From positions 124,001-188,000 of the forward strand of contig NZ_JAQIFT010000069.1 in the NCBI RefSeq assembly GCF_027857615.1: a stretch of 64,000 nt of DNA. Reading direction: 5' to 3'. Under the pieces are notes generated by a model that was not told the origin of the DNA, did not search any database, and saw nothing but the letters and a program-made list of their open reading frames with translations. The position numbers were made by a program, and so were the translations under genes. Shown piece by piece: positions 17,007 through 24,023 of the stretch. Every line of letters begins with the position of its first letter. Within the stretch, counting starts at the first letter, position 1. The DNA is from Holtiella tumoricola (GTDB lineage Bacteria; Bacillota; Clostridia; Lachnospirales; Cellulosilyticaceae).

Positions 17007-17236
17007 CCCTGATCTCCCCTTTTTAGACTAGTATTTAATATAATCATAATTATACCAAATATTTCGTCATTTATATATAAAACTATTTACTAAAAAGCAC
17101 GTATTTTGCTTCTCTGAAATTTCTCTCTTATCTATTACTTGTAACCATTTCTACAATTTTTCACATTCACTCTTATTAACCTTCCACAAACTTAACTTTT
17201 CTTTCATTTTCTCCGACGGATTTCCCTCTCTAATTT

Positions 17237-17247
17237 GTATATATATA
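17237..17247 (+). promoter_or_regulatory. GTATATATATA box at start of large RNA copy 2
   Basis: The same 11-nt box as at 213-223 and 17943-17953, located immediately before the predicted 5' hairpin of RNA copy 2. No canonical -35 element is seen. Confidence 0.5.
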
Positions 17248-17248
17248 G

Positions 17249-17768
17249 CGTAAGGCTTAAACATCACAGGTAACTTTGGTGGCCACCGACTTGTGCCTTA
17301 GCCTTTACTTCTAAGAAAAGCTTAGACAAACTTTAGGATCTCTCCCTCTTGCCTATTGTTCATCTTCTTTTCTTAGTAACCTTATCTATCGTGTCTGTGG
17401 CAAGGCTCTAGATAAGGTGTAACACCCATAGCTTCAAACTTTGTAACACTTCCTTTGTTCAATTACATATTTAGGCCTCTATACCTTAACTATGAGTCTT
17501 AAAGCAATCTCACTCTGCTATAACCTGTACGTGTATATTACAGTGATATGTATATCAGATACCTCTATCACCTAAGTTTACGCGTAAGTCTTATAGAGAT
17601 AAGGAGCTGCTCATCCACTTATAGAATTATTCTAGATTCCTATCTATATCTTAGAACGCCTTGTGTTACAGAACTTATAGGAGCACTTTTGCCACACAGA
17701 CAACAAGCTCACCTTGATCTACCTTATTTTAAGAGGGAGGGTAGACTCTAGGTGAGCTTGTTGTGTTG
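17249..17768 (+). ncRNA. large structured non-coding RNA, copy 2
   Basis: Same order of elements as copies 1 and 3. The 5' stem is TAAGGC (17251-17256) with GCCTTA (17295-17300), enclosing the palindrome GGTGGCCACC (17278-17287). Helix B is a perfect 10 bp (17311-17320 with 17367-17376). Helix C is a perfect 9 bp, CCTTATCTA/TAGATAAGG (17380-17388 with 17409-17417), with the GUGGCAA motif (17397-17403) in its loop. The 3' hairpin spans 17700-17764. Its loop AAGAGGGAGGG (17731-17741) pairs over 11 positions (one G-U) with 17340-17350, inside the loop closed by helix B. There is no credible coding sequence. It is arranged in tandem with copy 3, ~185 nt apart. Boundaries are estimates. Confidence 0.78.
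17700..17764 (+). terminator. 3' terminal hairpin of large RNA copy 2
   Basis: ACAACAAGCTCACCT pairs with AGGTGAGCTTGTTGT, followed by an inner TCTACC/GGTAGA stem. The loop carries the purine motif AAGAGGGAG used in the long-range pairing. A weakly U-rich GTTGTTATAAAA follows. Confidence 0.6.
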
Positions 17769-17942
17769 TTATAAAATTCATCTTGACATTTGTCCTATCA
17801 TTCTTATTTTTCTCTGTATGAACCTACCTATTTCATCTCCTATTTGCACAATTTTTACTTACTTTAACTGCTCATTTCCTATATTTCTTGCACAAATATA
17901 TTTTCATTCCTTATTTTTTTGAGGAAAATGGTGCTCTATTCT

Positions 17943-17953
17943 GTATATATATA
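17943..17953 (+). promoter_or_regulatory. GTATATATATA box at start of large RNA copy 3
   Basis: Third occurrence of the shared box, directly adjacent to the 5' arm of the first helix of RNA copy 3 (17954). Upstream sequence also shows partial similarity to that before copy 2, consistent with tandem duplication including the promoter. Confidence 0.5.
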
Positions 17954-18464
17954 AGTGAAAGGCAAAACAAACCAAGTAACAAATAGGTGGCCACCTACTT
18001 GCTGTTTCCCTTTCACTAAGAAAAGTTGGACAAGCTTTAGGGTTCCCTCCCTCTTACCTTTAGCACTTCCCTTTTCTTAATCAACTAAATCTACTTCATG
18101 GTGGTGGCAAGCCAGGTAGATTTGGGGCAATACCGCTTTGCATTGGCTTCGTGGTATCTTGTGTTACTTCCATTTAATCTTTGTAATTTCTTATGTATTT
18201 ATTTCTAGCCACCTCCTGCATACTACAGGTTAATAGCAATCTAACGTGTTATGTATATAAAGATACCTCTGTCACTAAGGAAACCTTATTCACCTTATAC
18301 CTATCAGGATTACACTAGAAGTTCATACCTATATCAGTTACAAGCTTTAAGTTGAAGTAGATAAGTGCTGTGGACCTTGGAGTGCCTTGCCACTATGCAA
18401 CAAGCCTACTTAAGTGCATCTCATGTTCAAGAGGGAGAGATGCCTTAGGTAGGCTTGTTGTGTT
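17953..18464 (+). ncRNA. large structured non-coding RNA, copy 3
   Basis: Same architecture as copies 1 and 2. The outer 5' helix is AGTGAAAGG (17954-17962) with CCTTTCACT (18009-18017), enclosing the 14-nt palindrome TAGGTGGCCACCTA (17984-17997). Helix B is TAAGAAAAG (18017-18025) with CTTTTCTTA (18071-18079). Helix C is CTAAATCTAC (18085-18094) with GTAGATTTGG (18116-18125), capped by GUGGCAA (18104-18110). The 3' hairpin spans 18398-18460. Its loop AAGAGGGAG (18429-18437) is perfectly complementary to CTCCCTCTT (18047-18055). Copies 2 and 3 share further blocks (for example AGATACCTCT near 17553 and 18260) but are clearly diverged, so compensatory changes are informative. Confidence 0.78.
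18398..18460 (+). terminator. 3' terminal hairpin of large RNA copy 3
   Basis: CAACAAGCCTAC pairs perfectly with GTAGGCTTGTTG, and the stem continues (one wobble, one bulge) through GCATCTC/GAGATGC. The loop contains AAGAGGGAG. It is followed by TGTTCTATATT, a weak U tract. Confidence 0.6.
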
Positions 18465-18517
18465 CTATATTCACAATTAATGCACGGATTTCTATCACAA
18501 AACTATTTAGCTTGATG

Positions 18518-19225
18518 CTAGGCTGCCTTTTGCTCTTCTTCTATACTCAACGCTTTATAACTTGTTTTAATTTCTTTAATCAATAGCTTTCTTTCTATTT
18601 TATTGAGTATTCCTTTTTTGTGCGCTAAGCTTGCAAGAAGGTTAATCATCAACCAATATCTAATCACACTTGGTGTCACTTCTAACTTATTGATAAACCA
18701 CTGATACGTCCATAGGCATTCTAAGTATTCATTGCCTAAATGCTCCTCTAAGCATTCAAAAGATGTTTGTCTAAATATAATGTTTTCATCCTCCTCATAG
18801 AATGCTATCCCCCAATGATTTGTACCTACAGCTGGAATATCAAAGTATCTAAGGCATTGGCCTACCCCAATTTGTTGTTTGATTAGTGTATAAAGCCCCA
18901 TTATCGCCATACCTACGCCACCTAATGCCATGAGACTTGTAGGAATGAGCATCAATGATTCCATCATTTCTAGTCTATTGTAGACTTCTTGAGTTGAGAG
19001 GGCTGCTACTATCATTCGCTCTCTTAGCGACATTATAGGCCCTATTCCCTCATAGATCCACTGGTAGATGACTTGTCTATATAAAATAGCACACATCAAC
19101 CCACCTAGCCCTTGTAATAGCATCTCTAACTGCATCAAGAACAACTTCTTCCTTGGTTCTTCTTCTATTGCTTCAAATAACATATCTGTTAGATAGTGTA
19201 CATTTTCTTCATAAATATGTTGCAT
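18518..19225 (-). CDS. hypothetical membrane-associated protein
   Basis: 235 residues with two or three hydrophobic stretches (about residues 34-52 and 94-114) separated by charged helices, and a basic C-terminal tail. No known family is recognised and no catalytic motif is seen. GGGGAG at good spacing supports the ATG. It is convergent with large RNA copy 3 (54 nt from the terminal hairpin), just as the TPR-like membrane protein gene is convergent with copy 1. The proteins themselves do not look homologous to me. Confidence 0.65.
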   Translation of the reverse strand: MQHIYEENVHYLTDMLFEAIEEEPRKKLFLMQLEMLLQGLGGLMCAILYRQVIYQWIYEGIGPIMSLRERMIVAALSTQEVYNRLEMMESLMLIPTSLMALGGVGMAIMGLYTLIKQQIGVGQCLRYFDIPAVGTNHWGIAFYEEDENIIFRQTSFECLEEHLGNEYLECLWTYQWFINKLEVTPSVIRYWLMINLLASLAHKKGILNKIERKLLIKEIKTSYKALSIEEEQKAA

Positions 19226-19402
19226 GCGTACTCCCCTTTATTTACTTTTTGTCTTACCCATTAGCTGTTTCTATTTCGACATAAATATCCATTTTATTTA
19301 TACAACTCTATTATTTTATATTTTCAGTCTATTAGTCAATACTTATGTTATAATAAATTTAATCTATAATACAAATTATAAAAAATTGAAAGAGAGGAAA
19401 AT

Positions 19403-20815
19403 ATGAAAAGTTTATTGCAAAAGCTTAAAGAACCAACAGATATGACCGTTGGTGATCCTTTAAAGCAAATTATTATCTTTATGATTCCTATGCTTATTGG
19501 GAACATCGCCCAACAACTTTATAATACGGTAGACAGTATTATTGTCGGGAAGTTTGTAGGGGATAATGCCCTTGCTGCTGTTGGGAGTGCAGGGCCTATT
19601 ATCAACTTACTATTAGTCTTATTTATCGGTATTTCCGTAGGGGCTGGGATCATGGTATCTCAGTACTTTGGTTCTAAAGACCGTGAAAATCTATCTGGCG
19701 CTATTGAATGTTGTATTTTGCTTACTGCCATTGTATCTGTAGGACTGATGATTATTACGCCATTTGTTATACGACCAATGCTTAATTTACTGAATACACC
19801 CGAAAGCATTATTGATTGGTGCTATAGTTACCTACTCATCTTATTCATGGGTATAAGCGGCATGGCCTATTATAATATTTTAGGTGGAATCTTAAGGGGA
19901 CTGGGGGATTCTATCTCTCCTTTAATCTATTTATTAGTGTCAACCATCTTAAATATTTTATTAGATTTACTCTTTGTCGCTGTATTTGATATGGGTGTAG
20001 CTGGTGTTGCCCTTGCGACCATCATTGCTCAAATTGTGTCAGCTATACTGTCTTTCATCAAGTTATCCAAAATGCACGATGTCTTTGACTTTAGCTTACG
20101 TCACTTAAAGTGGAACAAAACACATGTTGCAACCACTATTCGATTAGGACTTCCCTCAGGTTTAACACAGATGATCCTTTCATTTGCTATGATTATTGTT
20201 CAGTCGCTTACAAATAGTTATGGAGAAGCCTTTATTGCAGCCAATGTTATCGTTATGAGAGTGGATGGTTTTGCTATGATGCCTAACTTCTCCTTTGGTA
20301 CAGCCATGACAACTTTTGCTGGTCAAAATGTAGGTGCTAAACAATATGACCGTGTTAAAAAAGGTGCTAAAGAAGGAACACTCTTTGCCCTTGCTACTGC
20401 AATCATTATTACTGTACTTATTCTCATCTTTGGTAGAAATCTTATGTCCATCTTTACCGATACACCAGAACTTGTGGATTTAAGTATGCGTATGATGACC
20501 ATTCTTGCTGTAGGCTATGTTGCTATGGCCGTGACTCAATGCTTATCAGGTATTATGAGAGGTGCCGGAGATACTATGACACCAATGTGGATTTCTCTGA
20601 TTACTACTGTTATCATCCGAGTACCTGTAGCTTATTCACTGGCTTTCTTTACAAGAACGCCAGAACTTCCAAACGGTAGATGTGAAAGCGTATTTATTTC
20701 CTTACTCCTCTCATGGATTATTGGTGCACTACTCACTATTTTCTTCTACAAGAGAGGTAAATGGCAAAATAAGGCTATTGAAACCCACGCCAAAAAAGAC
20801 GATTTATCTGCATAG
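19403..20815 (+). CDS. MATE-family multidrug/cation antiporter
   Basis: 470 residues, about 12 transmembrane helices, in the size range of MATE transporters. N-terminal DPLKQIIIFMIPMLIGNIAQ is followed by LYNTVDSIIVGKFVGDNALAAVGS, the typical first-repeat signature (P-x-x-x-x-x-L-x-Q-x-L-Y-N-x-x-D). The second repeat begins around IRLGLPSGLTQMILSF. These proteins export cationic drugs and toxins in exchange for Na+ or H+. GAGAGG precedes the ATG. Transcription ends at a canonical terminator overlapping the stop. A remnant of a related MATE C-terminus lies at 33756-33857. Confidence 0.93.
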   Translation: MKSLLQKLKEPTDMTVGDPLKQIIIFMIPMLIGNIAQQLYNTVDSIIVGKFVGDNALAAVGSAGPIINLLLVLFIGISVGAGIMVSQYFGSKDRENLSGAIECCILLTAIVSVGLMIITPFVIRPMLNLLNTPESIIDWCYSYLLILFMGISGMAYYNILGGILRGLGDSISPLIYLLVSTILNILLDLLFVAVFDMGVAGVALATIIAQIVSAILSFIKLSKMHDVFDFSLRHLKWNKTHVATTIRLGLPSGLTQMILSFAMIIVQSLTNSYGEAFIAANVIVMRVDGFAMMPNFSFGTAMTTFAGQNVGAKQYDRVKKGAKEGTLFALATAIIITVLILIFGRNLMSIFTDTPELVDLSMRMMTILAVGYVAMAVTQCLSGIMRGAGDTMTPMWISLITTVIIRVPVAYSLAFFTRTPELPNGRCESVFISLLLSWIIGALLTIFFYKRGKWQNKAIETHAKKDDLSA

Positions 20816-20832
20816 ATAGACCGTCTTTTTTG
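20791..20832 (+). terminator. intrinsic terminator of MATE gene
   Basis: CAAAAAAGACG pairs with CGTCTTTTTTG around a 20-nt loop containing the stop codon. The 3' arm provides the U tract. Confidence 0.8.
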
Positions 20833-20853
20833 TATTTATAGTTTCTTCTTAAT

Positions 20854-20961
20854 TTATTGTATTGGCTCTTCTGTAAGTTTTATACTAAGAAGGTTCATTA
20901 CTAGCCCTACCTGCATTAACTCCTCTAAAATCTCTTTTGAAATATCTTTGTAATTTCTCAT
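20854..20961 (-). CDS. possible 35-residue peptide downstream of chemoreceptor
   Basis: A short ORF starting 2 nt after the chemoreceptor stop, beginning MRNYKDISKEILEELMQVGL and ending at TAA. It is strongly amphipathic helical in pattern. It has no strong Shine-Dalgarno site and would depend on reinitiation. It could be a real small protein or a gene fragment; I recognise no family. Confidence 0.3.
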   Translation of the reverse strand: MRNYKDISKEILEELMQVGLVMNLLSIKLTEEPIQ

Positions 20962-20963
20962 CT

Positions 20964-22724
20964 TTATACTGTAAATTTAGCTGACTTTTGACTTAACATC
21001 TTTGCACTATTATCTAAGTCTTTTATCATATTATCTACTTCTAATATATTTTTATTTACCTCTATTATTGAAGATGCTATTTCTTCTGTAGCTGCTGATA
21101 TCTCTTGTGTTAAACCTAATACTGAACTCATCGCTTTATTTACCAAATCCTTTTTGTTATAGGTTTCTTCTATTTTATCAACATTATTCTTTATATGATT
21201 TGGAATCTCTTCCATAAATCTTACAACTTCTTTTACTATATTTTGTGTTTCATTTATGGTATTTCTTTGAAGCTCTGAAGATTGTTTGGTTTTTATAACG
21301 CTTTCTCCTGAATACTTAATCGCCTCTATAAGCTCATTTATATATTCATTTATTTGAGCTGTAGCTTCTTCTGTTTGTGATGATAAATTTTTTATTCCCT
21401 GAGCTACAACTACAAATCCCCTACCAGCTTCTCCGGCTCTTGATGCTTCAATAGATGCATTTAATGCCAACAAATTAATTTGCTTGGATATATTTTCTAT
21501 AGTATTTATTATCTTTACTATTGTATTTGATTTTTCTGTTAATAAATTCATATTATTAACCGTTTCTTCTGCTAAATTAAAATTTTCTGAGCTTTTTTCT
21601 TCTAAATCTTTTAGTATATTTAGCACATCAAAGTTCAGTTTTCCTGCATTAATAGCTTCATTTTGTAGATGTAAACTTGTATCTTTGATAGAGACAATAT
21701 TGTTAGTTAAATCTGCTACTACACCAACACTTATTTCCATATCTCGTGTTGTATTCCCTGCTGCACAAGCAATTTCTTCTATAGCTTCTGTTATATGATT
21801 AGATACTTCCAAAGTACTTTCACTAGCTTCATTTACGTATTCAACCTTCTCATTTATTTTATCTAATATACTTTTAAAACTTATTATCATGGATCTTATT
21901 TCATATAAGGTAGTATTTAATATATTAGCCATATACCCTAATTCGTCCTTTGAATCAACATCTATCTTGGAACTTAAATCTCCATCACCTATCTTTTTTA
22001 TTAATTCAATTAATTTATTTAATGGTTCAACTTTCTTTGATATTATAAATCTTATTAAAAGTATACTTAACAATAATACAACTATAGTTACTATTAATAT
22101 TTTAAGAAATGTGGGAATTAAGTTTCCATAAAAATCTCTATAATAGCAACCTACATTTAAATACCATTCCCAAGGTTCATAATACGCTACTACATTTACC
22201 TTATCCATTGCTTTCTTGTCTTCAGGATTTTTCCAAGAAAATGTTATTATTCCGTCATTTTTAGGATTTTTTCCTTCATCAATAATAAGTTTAGTAATAT
22301 TTCTCCCTTTATTGTCAACTACATCTGAGATGTTCTCTCCTTCCTTAAAAGGATGCATCTTTTCATTTCCATTACTATCTATAGCATACATATATGCTTG
22401 AACATTAAGTTCTAACTTTTTATTTAACCCTTGAGTCTTACCATCACTGCCTCTTTCATTTAACATTTTAGTTTTAAATATTTCCTGGGCTTCTTCTCTT
22501 GTTATTTTAGAATTTTCAACTTGTGTCTCTAACATGTCCATCATGGCAACACCCATATTAATTCTATTTTTTAAAGCTTCTTCTCCTAGTTTAGTTAATA
22601 TTTCTTTTGCACCTATAAACGAAACAAAAGTAACCCCTATAATTGAAATAAAAAATAAGATAAATATCCCAAGGTACGACTTAAATAGTCTTTTCTTTAT
22701 TTTATTATTAGATCTTTTGACCAT
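20964..22724 (-). CDS. methyl-accepting chemotaxis protein with Cache sensor
   Basis: 586 residues. TM1 is at about 14-36. The extracellular sCache_2-type sensor spans ~40-200 (MYAIDSNGNEKMHPFKEGEN and YEPWEWYLNVGCYYRDFYGN are characteristic). TM2 is at ~205-228, a HAMP domain follows to ~282, then the cytoplasmic signalling coiled coil. The tip reads ASIEASRAGEAGRGFVVVAQ and continues GIKNLSSQTEEAT, the CheA/CheW contact hairpin of MCPs. Ligands of sCache domains are often small organic acids. AAGGAG precedes the ATG. No che genes are nearby, so it is an orphan receptor. Confidence 0.93.
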   Translation of the reverse strand: MVKRSNNKIKKRLFKSYLGIFILFFISIIGVTFVSFIGAKEILTKLGEEALKNRINMGVAMMDMLETQVENSKITREEAQEIFKTKMLNERGSDGKTQGLNKKLELNVQAYMYAIDSNGNEKMHPFKEGENISDVVDNKGRNITKLIIDEGKNPKNDGIITFSWKNPEDKKAMDKVNVVAYYEPWEWYLNVGCYYRDFYGNLIPTFLKILIVTIVVLLLSILLIRFIISKKVEPLNKLIELIKKIGDGDLSSKIDVDSKDELGYMANILNTTLYEIRSMIISFKSILDKINEKVEYVNEASESTLEVSNHITEAIEEIACAAGNTTRDMEISVGVVADLTNNIVSIKDTSLHLQNEAINAGKLNFDVLNILKDLEEKSSENFNLAEETVNNMNLLTEKSNTIVKIINTIENISKQINLLALNASIEASRAGEAGRGFVVVAQGIKNLSSQTEEATAQINEYINELIEAIKYSGESVIKTKQSSELQRNTINETQNIVKEVVRFMEEIPNHIKNNVDKIEETYNKKDLVNKAMSSVLGLTQEISAATEEIASSIIEVNKNILEVDNMIKDLDNSAKMLSQKSAKFTV

Positions 22725-23231
22725 ATTACTGCTCCTTTATCACTTTTTTAGTTTAATTCCTTTATAATGAAATATTTTATTCTATTACTTTTTCCTATTT
22801 TATCGCCATAATTAATACCAATAAACTGGTTTTCTGAACTACTTATGATAATACACTCAACAATTTTAATAACTTTTTGCTTTATATTTTAATCTACTTT
22901 TTATCTTTAATCTCTTTCTACTTTCTATTTTTATTGTCAAAAGTAAGTATCCTATGTACGCCTCTAAAAAATGTAGATTCCCTCTCTAATATCAATAAAA
23001 GTAAAAAATATCTATACTTAAATATATATTTTTAAAAATAAACTTTTCTATTTTCTTTCATAAATTCTCTCCTTCATTTATTAATTTTTTAATTTTATAC
23101 TCTTACTAAAATATCCTCTATATTCTATACATAATTATCAATAAAAAAAATGATATCTATCATGTTTTTTACCACTTAATTATTATGTTATAATAATTAA
23201 TATTAACTTTCCAATAAGAATGAGGTGATCT
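22725..23231. other. 507-nt AT-rich intergenic region between chemoreceptor and Crp/Fnr gene
   Basis: Contains the divergent promoters of both genes. The only distinct element I see is the palindrome ATGATA-TC-TATCAT at 23150-23163, ~70 nt before the regulator start, a plausible autoregulatory operator. No RNA gene or credible ORF is visible. Confidence 0.5.
23150..23163. promoter_or_regulatory. palindromic operator candidate upstream of Crp/Fnr gene
   Basis: A perfect 6-bp inverted repeat ATGATA/TATCAT with a 2-nt spacer in the promoter region. Half-site size and position suit a dimeric regulator, possibly the adjacent Crp/Fnr protein. Confidence 0.35.
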
Positions 23232-23923
23232 ATGAATTTAATAGAATTAAGACATAACTTAGTAAAAGAGTTTAAACCTTTTATTGAAAGCACAATCACA
23301 TTAAAAAGAAAAACACCTATATGGGAACAGGAAGATCAACGGAATAAATTAATCATTGTTTTAAATGGAACAATAAAAGTATCCCATATGCTACCAAATT
23401 ATAATGAACTTCTACTCGGCATTTACAACTCTGAGATCATTATATTTCCAGCAATTTTAAATATGGAGAATAACTTTTCATCTTTATTCAGAATAAGTAC
23501 TTTAACAGAGTGTACATTAGGTACTATATCTGCGCCTACTTTTAAGTCTATAATTGAAAACGATTTTATACTTCTTAGAAATTTGTATTTATATCATGAT
23601 TATCTATGCCAAAAAGTTTTTTACAGATGAGAGATATTGGTATTCATGATAAAAAACATGCTTTGCTTTCTATATTAATACGCCTATATAATACTTATGG
23701 ATTAAAAACACAAGAGGGTTTTAAAATAAATATAAAACTTTCTAATATAATTTTATCTGAATACCTAGGGACCTCACCAGAAACTATAAGTAGGTTATTA
23801 ACCAAATTAAAACATGATAATCTGATAACATTTAATCATGGCTTTTTAATTCTTAAAGATTTAGAGCACATAAAAAATACTTTAGGGTGTTCTAAATGTA
23901 ATGAAAACTTATGTGTACTTTAG
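23232..23923 (+). pseudogene. Crp/Fnr-family regulator interrupted by a one-base frameshift
   Basis: Two overlapping frames form one protein. Frame 1 (23232-23630) encodes the cyclic-nucleotide-binding-like domain (IIVLNGTIKVSHMLPNYNEL, LLGIYNSEIIIFPA). Frame 2 (to 23923) encodes the dimerisation helix and helix-turn-helix (LSEYLGTSPETISRLLTKLK) and a C-terminal cysteine cluster CSKCNENLC. The junction is a six-T run (23617-23622). One extra T would join KV-F to LQMRDIGIHDKKH in the standard Crp/Fnr layout; as written, frame 1 stops at TGA 23628-23630. It could be a true mutation, slippage-based expression, phase variation or a sequencing error. The start has GAGGTG upstream. Confidence 0.8.
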
Positions 23924-23974
23924 TTTTTTCTGTATGACCTTTTGAGATATCTATATTAATTATTCTATTGTAGA

Positions 23975-24013
23975 ATAAAAAAGCGGTGGTATTGATTATT
24001 TCAAAACCACCGC
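23975..24013 (-). terminator. intrinsic terminator of metallophore transport operon
   Basis: An 8-bp stem, GCGGTGGT (23984-23991) with ACCACCGC (24006-24013), is followed on the - strand by a run of seven T. It is positioned just after the last ABC gene. Confidence 0.9.
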
Positions 24014-24023
24014 ACAAGACTAT

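Noticed and set aside
17548..17751. 67-codon + strand ORF inside RNA copy 2
   Set aside because: No ribosome site, no counterpart in copies 1 or 3, and conservation there follows base pairing rather than codons.
221..18464. Group I or group II intron interpretation of the large RNAs
   Set aside because: I find no domain V-like hairpin, no P/Q/R/S-type core and no interrupted host gene or intron-encoded protein at any copy.
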